DNA of 64,000 nucleotides from CAMDPA01 sp963825625 (GTDB lineage Bacteria; Pseudomonadota; Alphaproteobacteria; Rhizobiales; Hyphomicrobiaceae). Where the stretch lies: the NCBI GenBank assembly GCA_963825625.1, contig CAWGUF010000020.1, positions 1-64,000 on the forward strand. Direction: 5' to 3'. Of the stretch, positions 37,946 to 47,816 are shown piece after piece. The notes under the pieces were generated by a model, which was not told where the DNA came from, searched no databases, and saw only the letters and a program-made list of their open reading frames with translations. The stretch's first letter is position 1, and every line of letters starts with the position of its first letter. A program made the position numbers and the translations under genes.

Positions 37946-39160
37946 ATGCGCATCTTGTTCGTGCACCAGAACTTTCCCGCCCAGTTCGTGCATCTGGCCC
38001 CGATGCTCGCCCGGCGCGGCCACGACGTCAGGGCTCTGACCCCGCACACCAACACCCGGCAGGCACCCGTTCCCGTCGTCACCTATCGCTTCGAGCCTCG
38101 CGAATTTGACGCCCGCCAGTTGGGACTTGCCGTTGACTTTGCCCGCATGACGCAACGTGGCGAGCGGGTTGCGCAAGCCGCCGCTCAATTGACCGCGAGC
38201 GGCTACACGCCCGACATCGTATTCGGCCATCCTGGCTGGGGCGAGACGCTGTACCTGCGCCAGGTTTGGCCGACAGCGCGACATCTTGCGTATGCTGAGT
38301 TTTTCTATCGTCCGCGCGGACTGGACACCGGCTTCGATCCTGAGTTCCAGCGTACCGACCTTGCCGGCGACATCTGGGTCACGACGCGTCAGGCACCGCA
38401 CCTGCTCGCGCTGAACGCTGTCGATGCAGCGCTGTCCCCGACGCAATGGCAGGCAGCATCCTATCCGACTGATTTCCGTCACCGCATCACCGTGGTTCAT
38501 GATGGGATCGACACATCGCGTGTAGCGCCGCAAGCCGGCGCGAGAGTCACGTTGCCGGGCGGCCTTGCACTTGCCCAGGGCGATGAGGTGCTGACCTTCG
38601 TTGCCCGCAATCTCGAGCCTTATCGCGGCTACCACATTTTCATGCGGGCGTTGCCTGCGGTGCTGAAGGCGCGTCCTGATGCCCGCGTCGTCCTGGTTGG
38701 CGGCGACGGCGTCAGCTACTCGACCCGCCCGCCGCAGGGCACGACCTGGAAGCAGATGCTCCTCGACGAGGTGAAGGATCGGCTCGACCTGTCACGCGTC
38801 CACTTCGTCGGCCAACTTCCCTATCCCGTGTTTATCGACCTGATGCGCGTGACACGGGTGCACGGCTATCTGACCTATCCGTTCGTGCTGTCCTGGTCGA
38901 TGCTGGAAGCCATGAGCGCGGGCGCGTTGGTTGTCGGCTCGGCGACACCTCCGGTCTCGGAGGTTATCGAGGACGGCGTCAACGGCCGCCTCGTGGACTT
39001 CTTCGATGTCGCAGCCTGGTCGCAGACCCTGATAGAAGCGTTGGCCGAGCCGGCCCGCCATGACGCCATGCGCCACGCCGCCCGCCAGACGATAGTGGAT
39101 CGCTACGATTTGCGCACCGTCTGCCTGCCGCGATTAGTCGGGTTCGTCGAGGGCGACTGA
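37946..39160 (+). CDS. Glycosyltransferase, GT-B fold (GT4-like)
   Basis: 404 residues. N-terminus MRILFVHQNFPAQFVHLAP is the usual acceptor-domain start. The donor domain has FVARNLEPYRGYHIFMRAL, VVLVGGDGVSY, HFVGQLPYPVFIDL and the nucleotide-sugar site SWSMLEAMSAGALVVGS...PVSEVI (the EX7E-type region). It transfers a sugar from a nucleotide donor to an unknown acceptor. Cytoplasmic, standard length. The ribosome-binding site is GAGGA. It converges with bamB, whose end is 24 bp away. Confidence 0.88.
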   Translation: MRILFVHQNFPAQFVHLAPMLARRGHDVRALTPHTNTRQAPVPVVTYRFEPREFDARQLGLAVDFARMTQRGERVAQAAAQLTASGYTPDIVFGHPGWGETLYLRQVWPTARHLAYAEFFYRPRGLDTGFDPEFQRTDLAGDIWVTTRQAPHLLALNAVDAALSPTQWQAASYPTDFRHRITVVHDGIDTSRVAPQAGARVTLPGGLALAQGDEVLTFVARNLEPYRGYHIFMRALPAVLKARPDARVVLVGGDGVSYSTRPPQGTTWKQMLLDEVKDRLDLSRVHFVGQLPYPVFIDLMRVTRVHGYLTYPFVLSWSMLEAMSAGALVVGSATPPVSEVIEDGVNGRLVDFFDVAAWSQTLIEALAEPARHDAMRHAARQTIVDRYDLRTVCLPRLVGFVEGD

Positions 39161-39184
39161 AACCCTGATCTCAGCACAGAGCTG

Positions 39185-40636
39185 TCAATTGAATGCGACG
39201 AGCCGGGCATTGTCCGTCAGCACGTAAAGCCGTCCGCCTGCCACGATCGGCGCGATGTAGGCAGCCGCGCCGAGCGAATGCTGGCCGGAGATGCGCCCCG
39301 TCGCGGCGTCGACGCCGACCAACGCACCCGTGCTTGAGGTCAGCCAGAGTTGCCCGCCCGCCAGTGTCGGTCCGGACCACGTCTTCGCGCCCGGAAGGTT
39401 CACTGTCCACAGTGTGGTGCCATCGCGGCGATTGATGGCCTGAAGCTGGCCACCGGTATCAACCACGAAGACGTACTCTCCCGCGACCAAAGGCGCCTGC
39501 GTGCTGGACAGGTTGATCGACCACAGCCGCTCGCCCGTTGCCGCCTGCGCGGCGGTCAGGCGACCACCATGCGCAACCGAGTAGACGATCCCATCCATGA
39601 TTGCCGGCCGCGCGGCGTCGCTCATGGCGGATATCGCGGTGGCGCCACGCGCCCGCGTCAGCGACTCCGTCCAGACCGTCTCGCCCGTGCCAATCTTGAC
39701 GCCCATCACCTCGCCTGAGGGGAACGGCGCTGCAACAATGTCGCCATCGACCGCCGGGCTTGGACTGCCGATCAGACTGGCCTGCTCCGGCAAGCCCTTG
39801 GAGGTCCAAAGCTCGCTTCCGTCGCTCCCGGCCAGGGCGACGATGCGTCCGTCCCTCGTGGTGATGAAAACGCGGTCGGCCACCGCTGTCGGCGACGACC
39901 TGATGGGAGCACCCAGCGACTTCGTCCACAGCACTTTACCGGACCTGGGATCGAGCGCGGAAACGGTGCCGAACCCCGTCGCGACGTAGAGCTTGCCGTT
40001 GTCGACCGCCAGGCCGCCGCCATAGCCGCCTACGGCATTTGAGCCGCCGAGCGACCACAGGTTGAATGAACCGGCCTTGCTTTCGGACTCCGGAACCAGG
40101 TTGGCGCGCCAGACTGTCGAGCCGCCACTCACCGAAACAGCGCTGACCCGGGCGGCCGCATCGAGCGTGTAGATGCGCCCGTCGAACACGACCGGGCTGG
40201 CCGTCACCTTGGCGCCCTTGGACGACCCGGTGCCGATGCTGCTGCTCCACACCTGCCGCAGTGTGGGGTTCAATGCCAGGTGCCCAGGCGCGTTATTCGG
40301 ACTTCCGCCTGGCTGCGTCCATGTCTCGTTTGCGTAGGGCGCCGGCAACACGATCGGCCTGTCGGCGGGTGCGAGATTAGCGGCGGGACCGGGTTTGGTT
40401 TCGAGAATGGCAACACGCTTGCCGGGCAGCGGCGGGTCCTTCTTGAGGAACGGGTTGATATCGTTGATCTTTGGCAGCGCAAAGCTGTCGGACGAGCAGC
40501 CGCTCAATCCGGTAGCGGCTCCGCTCAGCACCAGGGCGAGCAACGCTCCGCTCGCGATAGTGCGAACGGTTGTGCCCCCAACGATGACTCCCGCTGGAAT
40601 GGCTGTCGGGCTTGTCTTGTCTGCCATCCTGCCCAT
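39185..40636 (-). CDS. bamB: BamB-like outer-membrane assembly lipoprotein (PQQ-type propeller)
   Basis: 483 residues. Lipoprotein signal with lipobox LSGC at about residues 44-47, then an eight-bladed beta-propeller of repeated W-docking motifs (GKVLWTKSLGAPI, GSELWTSKGLPE, GTTLWTVNLPG). BamB supports the BamA complex that inserts beta-barrel proteins. Two Met codons compete: 40636 and 40627; the first has a G-rich ribosome-binding site seven bases upstream. It lies 60 bp downstream of the YfgM-like gene. In many relatives the GTPase gene der follows bamB, but here a convergent glycosyltransferase follows. Confidence 0.87.
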   Translation of the reverse strand: MGRMADKTSPTAIPAGVIVGGTTVRTIASGALLALVLSGAATGLSGCSSDSFALPKINDINPFLKKDPPLPGKRVAILETKPGPAANLAPADRPIVLPAPYANETWTQPGGSPNNAPGHLALNPTLRQVWSSSIGTGSSKGAKVTASPVVFDGRIYTLDAAARVSAVSVSGGSTVWRANLVPESESKAGSFNLWSLGGSNAVGGYGGGLAVDNGKLYVATGFGTVSALDPRSGKVLWTKSLGAPIRSSPTAVADRVFITTRDGRIVALAGSDGSELWTSKGLPEQASLIGSPSPAVDGDIVAAPFPSGEVMGVKIGTGETVWTESLTRARGATAISAMSDAARPAIMDGIVYSVAHGGRLTAAQAATGERLWSINLSSTQAPLVAGEYVFVVDTGGQLQAINRRDGTTLWTVNLPGAKTWSGPTLAGGQLWLTSSTGALVGVDAATGRISGQHSLGAAAYIAPIVAGGRLYVLTDNARLVAFN

Positions 40637-40696
40637 CGGGGCCCCCCAGTTGCCTTCGCCGTATCGGCATGTCGCCGCGGCTGTGCGGATCGGACG

Positions 40697-41491
40697 CTAT
40701 TTGCCGCCCTTGAGACGTTCCAGCATGGAGGCCGGCTTTGTGCCGTCTCCGCTGGCTTTGCTGTCATCCGCCGGTTTCGGCGGGGCTGCGGTCGCCTCCA
40801 GCGCGACCTCCTTCGGCGCCGATTTTTCGCTTTCGGCGGCCACCACCTGCTGCATGAGTGCCCCAGTACGCTCTCGCACGGATACCGGCGCCTTTGGGTC
40901 AGCCGACAACGGTGCCAATTCCTTGCGCGCCTCTTCCAGCTTTCCGGCTCTGAGCGCTGCCAAGCCGAGCAGCTCGCGCGCCCTGTAGCGCCACGGACTG
41001 GTCGTTGCTGCCAGAGTCTTCAAGCGATTCTGCATCTCGGTCCAGTCGGCCGACTCGATTTTCAACGCTGCCGCTTGCAAGTTTGCGTAGTCTTTGAGCA
41101 GCGTATCCGCCGCCGAAGCGGCCGCGGCCTCGTAAGCCTTCAGCGCCTCATCGGTCTTGCCGGCCTCGACGGCCTCCCCGGCGAGTGTCAGCTGGGCCAG
41201 CGTGCCGTATCCGGGCGCACCCTCCTTGGCGATCGCCGTCAGCACCTTGCCGGCCTCATCCGTCTTCTTCTCGTCGTTTGCCAGATCGAGCGCCTGCTCG
41301 AACCGCGCTCCAGCGGATTCGGCGCTGGCAATCCGGCTCGCCTGCCACCAGTTGAAGCCGCCCACGCCAGCCAGCACGAGTACCAGCGCGCCGATGGCGT
41401 ATGTCCCGTATTGGTCCCAGAATTTCTTAAGTTTATCGCGACGCAGTTCCTCCTGCACTTCGCGGATCAGCGCATCGCTTTCATTGGCCAT
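40697..41491 (-). CDS. YfgM-like TPR membrane protein
   Basis: 264 residues. A charged N-terminus (EVQEELRRDKLKKFWDQYG), one membrane helix (AIGALVLVLAGVGGFNWW), then a periplasmic domain of TPR-like helices and an acidic/Pro C-terminus. This matches the SecYEG-associated chaperone adaptor YfgM, which usually stands directly before bamB, as it does here. The Met at 41491 is chosen because the DUF2659-type N-terminus begins there. Function is inferred from architecture and gene order. Confidence 0.8.
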   Translation of the reverse strand: MANESDALIREVQEELRRDKLKKFWDQYGTYAIGALVLVLAGVGGFNWWQASRIASAESAGARFEQALDLANDEKKTDEAGKVLTAIAKEGAPGYGTLAQLTLAGEAVEAGKTDEALKAYEAAAASAADTLLKDYANLQAAALKIESADWTEMQNRLKTLAATTSPWRYRARELLGLAALRAGKLEEARKELAPLSADPKAPVSVRERTGALMQQVVAAESEKSAPKEVALEATAAPPKPADDSKASGDGTKPASMLERLKGGK

Positions 41492-41651
41492 TGCCGAGGA
41501 CCCTCGCACGGTCGAAGCGTTCACGGGGCATCGTGGGCCCGCCGTAAACTGTTGTCAGATCGCTTCATCACATAAGCCCAAGTGGCGCTCTCGGCAAACG
41601 GCAGATAATCGCCCCGCCATCCGCAACGCAGGCACCCGCCGTCGACTGCAT

Positions 41652-42560
41652 CTACGTGCTGGCAGTTTTCGGCGATTTTGCGGCTCCCTTGGCGCGCTCT
41701 CCGGCCGCGGGTTTTCCCCCGGAGGATGAAGCCGCCGGATTTTGCATCTGATAGGTGTGCTCTGCTCCTGGAAAGCTGCGGGCGCGAACCTCCTCTGCGT
41801 AGCTGCGGATCGCACCTTCGATAGCCTTGCCGACCTCTCCGAATTGCTTGACGAATTTCGGCACGCGGGGCGAAAGGCCGAGCATATCCTCCATCACCAG
41901 GATCTGCCCGTCGCAACCTGCCGATGCGCCAATTCCGATCGTGGGGATCGGCACTGCCTTGGTCAGCCGGTCGGCCAGTGGCGCCGGTATTGCTTCCAGA
42001 ACGACCGAGAACGCCCCTGCATCGGCGACGGCCCGCGCATCCTCCTCGATCGCCGCCCATTGGGCGTCGGTGCGACCTTGCACCTTGAACCCGCCCAGCA
42101 CGTTGATCGACTGCGGTGTGAGCCCGATGTGCGCCATTACGGGAATGCCGCGCTCCACCAGATAGCGGATGGTCTCCGCCATGCGCCGCCCGCCCTCCAG
42201 CTTGACCGCGCCGCAGTCGGTCTCCTTCATCACACGCGCCGCATTGCGGAAAGCGACCGGCGGACTTTCCTCGTAGGAGCCGAATGGCATATCGACCACG
42301 ACCAGCGCGCGCTTGGCGCCGCGCACCACCGCACGGCCATGCATGATCATCAGTTCCAGCGGCACCGGCACGGTCGTCTCGTAGCCGTGCATGACCATGC
42401 CCAGACTGTCTCCCACCAGCAGGAAATCGCAGTAGGTATCGGCCAGTGCCGCGGTGTGGGTGTGATAGGCCGTGAGCGAGACGACCGGCGTCATACCTTT
42501 CATGGCGGCGATGTCGGGAGCGGTGATCCGCTTCTTCGGCTGGGTGGGCTGGGAGGACAT
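41652..42560 (-). CDS. panB: PanB, 3-methyl-2-oxobutanoate hydroxymethyltransferase
   Basis: 302 residues. Transfers a hydroxymethyl group from methylene-THF to 2-oxoisovalerate in pantothenate synthesis. Motifs: LTAYHTHTAALADTYCDFLLVGDSLGMVMHG (Mg-binding Asp in VGDSL), DMPFGSYE, GAVKLEGG, MAHIGLTPQSIN, VVLEAIPAPLA (catalytic Glu) and IGIGASAGCDGQILV. The last ~30 residues form an Ala/Lys/Gly tail beyond the usual end. The Met at 42560 is preferred; another in-frame Met is at 42596. It is upstream of the YfgM-bamB pair on the same strand. Confidence 0.94.
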   Translation of the reverse strand: MSSQPTQPKKRITAPDIAAMKGMTPVVSLTAYHTHTAALADTYCDFLLVGDSLGMVMHGYETTVPVPLELMIMHGRAVVRGAKRALVVVDMPFGSYEESPPVAFRNAARVMKETDCGAVKLEGGRRMAETIRYLVERGIPVMAHIGLTPQSINVLGGFKVQGRTDAQWAAIEEDARAVADAGAFSVVLEAIPAPLADRLTKAVPIPTIGIGASAGCDGQILVMEDMLGLSPRVPKFVKQFGEVGKAIEGAIRSYAEEVRARSFPGAEHTYQMQNPAASSSGGKPAAGERAKGAAKSPKTAST

Positions 42561-42749
42561 GGACAGCTCGCTGGTCTGTGCCGGCCGCGCCGGCATGGCA
42601 ACTACAAGTCGTTGCCGGACAACATATAATGGCTTGGGGGCAGATGCCAGCCGCAGCTTTCACCCGCGATCCGGCAGTTGCCACTGGCGCGTCACGGCTG
42701 CTAACACAAGGGCAATCATGCACAACAGCGGATTTGCGAGGAAACCCAC

Positions 42750-44402
42750 ATGGCAGGCCCGAGCGAGACATTCGACTACGTGATCGTTGGTGCGGGCTCC
42801 GCCGGCTGCACGCTCGCCGCGCGGCTGACGGAGAACCCTAGCGTTAAGGTCCTGCTGCTCGAGGCTGGCGGCTGGGATCGCGATCCCTGGATCCATATCC
42901 CGCTCGGCTGGCCCAAGCTTCTGCTCAACCGAATGCACGACTGGATGTACTTCGCCGAGCCGGAAGAGACGATGGGCGACCGCGGATTGGAATGCGCCCG
43001 CGGCAAGGTTATTGGCGGCTCATCGTCCATCAATGCGATGGCTTATGTGCGCGGCCACCGCGGCGATTACGAGCGCTGGGCCGACACCTGCACCGAGGCT
43101 TGGGATTATGCGCACGTGCTGCCGTATTTCCGTCGTCAGGAGAGCTGGATCGGCGGCGCCGACACCTTTCGCGGCGCCGACGGTCCGCTGACCGTCACCG
43201 TCAACCGCTTCGCCGACCCGCTCGTTCGCGCCTTCAAGGAATCGGGCCTTGCTGCCGGCTATCAGCACACCGATGACTACAACGGCGCCCAGCAGGAAGG
43301 CTTCGGGACCTGGCAGACCACGACCCGCAATGGGCGCCGCTGCAGCGCGGCGGTGGCCTATCTCCGCCCCGCCCTCACCCGCCCGAACCTCACCGTGCGC
43401 ATCAAGGTTCTGGCGACCAAAATCCTGATGGAGGGCGACAAGGCAACCGGCATCCGCTGCGCCAGCGGCGGCCAGACCAGCGACGTCATGGCCTCGCGCG
43501 AGGTCATTCTGGCCGGCGGCGTCATCAACTCGCCGCAACTCCTTATGCTGTCGGGTATCGGTAATCCGGAGCACCTGAAGAGCCACGGCATCGAGACGCG
43601 CGTTGCCCTGTCCGGCGTTGGCCAGAACCTGCAGGACCACATTTCCTCGCACGTCTATTTCTCGCGCCGCGAGCCCGGCACCTTCCATAAGGCCATGCGG
43701 CTCGATCGTATCGTGAAGGAGCTCGGCAATTGCTATTTTCGCGGCAAGGGGTTGGCCACCGAGCTGCCCGGCGGTGAGATGGCATTCCTGAAGAGCGATA
43801 CGAGCGAGCCGCTGCCCGATATCCAGTTCCTGTTCAACGCCGCGCCGATGACGGCATATCCCTATTTCCCCGGCGTGAAGAAGGCCTACGACGACGGCTT
43901 CTCGTGCCGCGCGGCGGTGCTGCGCCCGACCAGCCGCGGTGAGGTCACGCTGAAATCCGCGGACCCGGGCGAGCACGTGCGCATCAAGCAGAACTTCCTG
44001 CAGACCGAACGCGACAAGAAGGCCCAGCGTGCCGGCCTCAGAATGGTCCGCGACGTGATGAGCCAGAAGTCGATGCAGGCCTTCATCTCCAAGGAGCTGC
44101 AGCCAGGTCCGGACAACTGGTCTGACGCTGCTCTCGATGAGCACGTCAAGGTCACCGGCATCACCGTCCACCATCCCGCCTGCACCTGCAAGATGGGCCA
44201 GGCGAGCGATCCGATGGCTGTCGTCGATCCGGAGCTGAAGGTGATCGGCGCCCGCAATCTGCGCGTCGTCGACGCCTCGGTGATGCCGGACCTCGTCGGC
44301 GGCAACATCAATGCCCCCGTGATCATGATCGCCGAGAAAGCCGCCGACATGATCGCCGGCAAGCCCGCCCTGGCGCCCGCTACGGTGGAAAGTGTGGGGT
44401 GA
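42750..44402 (+). CDS. GMC-family FAD oxidoreductase (choline dehydrogenase-like)
   Basis: 550 residues. N-terminal FAD-binding DYVIVGAGSAGCTLAARL, ECARGKVIGGSSSINAMAYVRG (GMC signature 1), VILAGGVINSPQLLMLSGIG (signature 2) and C-terminal active-site VHHPACTCKMG with the catalytic His, then the conserved Asn in GGNINAPVIMIAEKAADMI. It oxidises an alcohol; the substrate is unknown (no betaine aldehyde dehydrogenase nearby). The ribosome-binding site GAGGAAA precedes the ATG. An array of hairpins after the stop probably ends the transcript. Confidence 0.9.
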   Translation: MAGPSETFDYVIVGAGSAGCTLAARLTENPSVKVLLLEAGGWDRDPWIHIPLGWPKLLLNRMHDWMYFAEPEETMGDRGLECARGKVIGGSSSINAMAYVRGHRGDYERWADTCTEAWDYAHVLPYFRRQESWIGGADTFRGADGPLTVTVNRFADPLVRAFKESGLAAGYQHTDDYNGAQQEGFGTWQTTTRNGRRCSAAVAYLRPALTRPNLTVRIKVLATKILMEGDKATGIRCASGGQTSDVMASREVILAGGVINSPQLLMLSGIGNPEHLKSHGIETRVALSGVGQNLQDHISSHVYFSRREPGTFHKAMRLDRIVKELGNCYFRGKGLATELPGGEMAFLKSDTSEPLPDIQFLFNAAPMTAYPYFPGVKKAYDDGFSCRAAVLRPTSRGEVTLKSADPGEHVRIKQNFLQTERDKKAQRAGLRMVRDVMSQKSMQAFISKELQPGPDNWSDAALDEHVKVTGITVHHPACTCKMGQASDPMAVVDPELKVIGARNLRVVDASVMPDLVGGNINAPVIMIAEKAADMIAGKPALAPATVESVG

Positions 44403-44892
44403 GGGTTTAGGCACGCGACGTACGGTGGGCCATGCGCTGGCCCGCCGACGCCGATCCGCACGTTCGCAATTCTTCCAGAGCCGAGCTTTCCTCGGCTGCG
44501 GCCTGCACGCGCGCCCCAAGAACAACGGGTCCAGGGCAACGCCCTGGTCCGGGTCGCAAGGGGCGGACAGCCCCTTGCATGCCGCAGGCATGTCGGTCTG
44601 ATTGTAGCGAGGCGGAGATTGCTGCCATTGACCGGCCGGTGCGCCCGGCCCAATCGTGTGCTCAAACCAATGGCAGAGGTACCCCAGAGAGCGGAAGACG
44701 GGGTCGCGACGCCATGGGGCAAATTCGGACCAAGCCGATAAGGGTTATGCACAATCACCAGTCCTCGGACTGATAGGGATAGGGAAGCAGAAAGTGTGCT
44801 GGCGACGTTGAAGGTGAAACGATCCCTCAATGACGCCTTCTATTTTGAATGAAACATCACAAGGATGTTTCGTTGGGGAGCGTGATTTCTTT
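44403..44892. other. Intergenic region at the edge of an AT-richer segment
   Basis: About 490 bp without a recognised gene. The left half is GC-rich and contains four hairpins (44479-44592); base composition falls from about 44.75 kb on, marking the edge of the patatin segment. Confidence 0.5.
44479..44592. repeat. Array of four short hairpins
   Basis: AGCCGAG/CTCGGCT (44479-44497), CCAGGGC-AAC-GCCCTGG within 44528-44550, GCAAGGGGC/GCCCCTTGC (44556-44578) and CATGCC-GCA-GGCATG (44578-44592), all perfect stems. Similar strings of palindromes are known after genes in alphaproteobacteria and act as transcript ends or mobile intergenic palindromes. Which applies here needs copy counting in the genome. 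Confidence 0.6.
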
Positions 44893-47383
44893 TCAGGGTG
44901 CAGGATCTCCTACTGGAGCCGAAAGCTCTTCAAGAACGCCTCTAAATACACAGCTAGAATGCCGGATTGAGTGTGAACCCGCTTCGCAAGACCTGGGCAA
45001 ACCGATAGCCTTGTCAATCTTTGCAAATAAGTCTTTAGAAAGCTGCCATCCAAGGGGCAGGCCGAGCCCCACAGGATCCAGTTCGAAGAGGCGGACCCTT
45101 GCCCTATCACGGGTCCTTGAATGCCCATTGCTCATTTCCAGTTGCTTGTTGCTGAGCAAGGCCTGACGCACGGAATAGTTACCCCGCGCCACGCGGGTAT
45201 TGAAAAGTGTCCGGACGGGCGACATTAGCTCACCGAAAGCATTAGAAGGTTGGACCTCGCGCTGCTTGTCGATCGGTACTGTCAGCGCCAGAAGTACGAA
45301 CTCGGATCGGAAGTTTTCTGGCTTTTGCCAGCGTGTCAATCGCTGTCATTACATCCATGGCAGTCGCAACGCCAGAGTTTTCGAAATACCCACCATCGAC
45401 GAGCCGTATCTTCTTACCCTCTTTCTCGAGCCAGCCCGCCGGCGTGAGCAAAGGAAAACGTGCCGAGAGCGCTACCGCCGTACTCAACCGCATGTCTGTA
45501 TCGGCACCGAGCGTATTAGCGGAAGCGAGCCCAAAGGGAGCGATGACATAGCGACGGCCCGTCCCTACATCCGTGGTGTTGAGCAAGAGAGCAGGCGAGA
45601 CACCCCCCGGTGTCCAAGTGTCAGAGAAACGCTGACGGAACGGATTGTCCGCTTTGGTTACCAATGAGATGTACATGCCCATTGCTTCAAAGCTGTTTTC
45701 CAAAGCACGAGCACGATCGAAAACGGGTATAGGGACAGGGACGAGCCTCTGTATGAAATCCGGAAACAATGTTGCCGCAGCGAGCGGCGTAAGAAAATCT
45801 TTTAGATATAGCGAATCCAACAAGCCCGTAAAATTTGTCGAGGAACTCGTTAAACTACACCGTTGCGCGCCGTCAGACTGTTTTAGCTTGCGCATCCTGA
45901 CCAAGGAGTTGAAAATCGACGACCCTAGGCTTCCCCCAGAGACCCCGCTGATAGCAAAGACATGCTGGGCGAAACCGGGACAATGGTCCTGCAATCGACC
46001 GAGCACTGTGGCCGCATGATAAGCGGCGTAAAGACCGCCGCCCTGTGCTGCCACAATGTAAACGGGATAGGTGCCATAAGCTTGCTTGTCGGCGCGCGCA
46101 TCGTACCACTGACCAAAGGCTTTCTCCAGATCGAGAGGCGCCGTTATCGCCGCCTCTTTCTGGGGCAATAGGCGAACTCCATGATTGTCGTTGATATCTA
46201 ACCAGCTCCACAGAAAGGCCATGGCCAATATCAGAGAGAGAATCGGGAAGCCGAGGCCTTGAAAAACACGCGTCAGTAAGCTGCCGAACAACACTAAGGT
46301 GACAATAAAAATATTGAATATGGGCATGATGCCGATAAACTGTGCTAAAAATACTGATTCATACCAAAATGTGATCGTTGAAATTAGGGCTACGATAATA
46401 AAAAAGAGCGAAATAGACACCCTTGTAAATTGACGGCTCATAACCCCATTGGCGAGACTTTCAAACACCAACGATCCCGTGATGAGTTGTGGCGCTCCCT
46501 TGTAACTGTGTAATAAGGTCAATATTCCAAACAATACGCCAAACAAACTGACGATCACCGCAGCCCAGACTAATGTCGGCTGCAAATTCCACAAATGTCC
46601 GACAAGCACGATGCGTGATGCGGAGTAAAGACCCATTGCCGTAGCGAAAAAAGGCGCCATGCCAACCAAGCGGGGAAGCCAGCGCAACAGACCACCACCG
46701 ATCAACTCTTTTTCCAGCCAATCATACTTAAAGGTCAAGGTTAGATGACGGGCCATCAGCCACAGGAAGAATGCCATGCCAATCAGAGTCAAGATTGCCA
46801 ACCAAGGCTGCAGGCCCAAAAAAAACGTCATCGGGTGTAAAAACAGCCATATAGGGAGCATGAAAACGATTGGTACAGACCCCACAAGAAGCGGCAGACC
46901 ATGTTTCATTAAGCGACCTGCGCGGCTATAATCTACATTTGGGCCCTGAGGTAATCCTGTATTGATGAGAGATCTGACCGTGAGCCACAATAGAGCGGAT
47001 ACGAAAATCGGAATACCAATCGTGACGGTAATAAAAACGTACTCGACAAACTTATCTGCTTCTTCAATTTCCATGCCTCCCCTCAATGCGATCGAGCTTA
47101 ATAAGATGTCTTCGGCATAAATTCTATAGACCTCTAGGGTCTGGCCGGGCATGGCGAGAACGAAACTGGCGATAAGCGCGCCAAGAAGCGGGGCGCGCAA
47201 CAGAATAATAGGCGACAGTATTTGTCTGCTGATAATCTCACCAATGCTCGTATTGCCGGTGGCAAGTTCGATCTGAAGTTCGTTTTTTGTTAGATGATCA
47301 ATACCCAGTAGCTTCTTCGCCGAGTCACTCATATTAAGGAATTTTGCGGTGATATAATCCGACAGTTTAGGACTTAAGTTCAT
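44893..47383 (-). CDS. Large membrane-anchored patatin-like phospholipase (one frameshift)
   Basis: About 829 residues after bridging a break near 45296. Residues ~50-410 contain around ten membrane helices (for example VFITVTIGIPIFVSALLWL, PWLAILTLIGMAFFLWLMA, IFNIFIVTLVLFGSLL). From about residue 450 a patatin domain follows: oxyanion loop AAQGGGLYAAY, nucleophile elbow ISGVSGGSLGSS with the catalytic Ser, and DGG in RLVDGGYFENSG with the catalytic Asp. It should cleave acyl lipids at the membrane. The last ~130 residues are in the shifted frame and continue the protein (VLLALTVPIDKQ). AT-richer codon use than all neighbours points to transfer. No cyclic-nucleotide synthase or other defence gene is adjacent. 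Confidence 0.8.
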
Positions 47384-47738
47384 TGAAATTCCTCCCCTTG
47401 ACCACCCTTCTACTTCAAATTCATTTCTTGATGCCCTGAGAAGTCTTGTCTTCTTTTCCGTCGCCGCTCACTTCACGGACACGAATGTCAAAGGCGAACT
47501 CTCCAGTCATCGCCATGCAGACGAGTGAGTTTAGATTTTGTTATCGACAGTTTTCCTGACAATGAGGCAGGTCAATATCGAACCTGCCGAACGTCAATAA
47601 CTTGGCACATCACGACAGATTGGGAGTGATGCCGTTCGTCACTAAGCTGGCGGACGCGGACAGATCAACACAACGATGATCTTGATGGCCTTGTTCCGGA
47701 GTGGTGCAGAGGCCGAAGTTCCTTTCGCCTCGCTCTCG
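47384..47738. other. Intergenic region upstream of the patatin gene
   Basis: About 350 bp, moderately AT-rich, with no recognised gene. It should hold the patatin promoter. It ends where similarity to the dispersed element begins. Confidence 0.4.
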
Positions 47739-47816
47739 GCAGAACCACCTCCAGCTCCGGACATCATCGATGGGAAGAGCCGCCCCGTGAATGCCGCCCC
47801 TGTCTAGTTCCGCAAG
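47739..47816 (+). repeat. Dispersed element, copy 3 (partial)
   Basis: Aligns without gaps to 63451-63528, well below the identity of the adjoining direct repeat; it shares cggacatcatcg and a downstream aatgccgc. The plus frame reads PPPAPDII near the start and VNAAPV before a stop, like the other copies. Because it continues the 446-bp repeat, the two right-hand copies are homologous over at least 520 bp, with a sharp rise in identity at 47817. Confidence 0.5.

Noticed and set aside
40280..41575. A 431-codon plus-strand open frame over bamB and the YfgM-like gene
   Set aside because: Spans two well-supported minus-strand genes and the gap between them, with Arg/Gly-rich composition typical of an antisense frame.
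43020..44591. A 523-codon minus-strand open frame over the GMC oxidoreductase
   Set aside because: Antisense shadow of a gene with all GMC motifs.
44893..47383. Patatin gene as a CBASS effector
   Set aside because: No CD-NTase, Cap2/Cap3 or other CBASS gene is adjacent, and the long N-terminal membrane domain is not typical of CapV or CapE.
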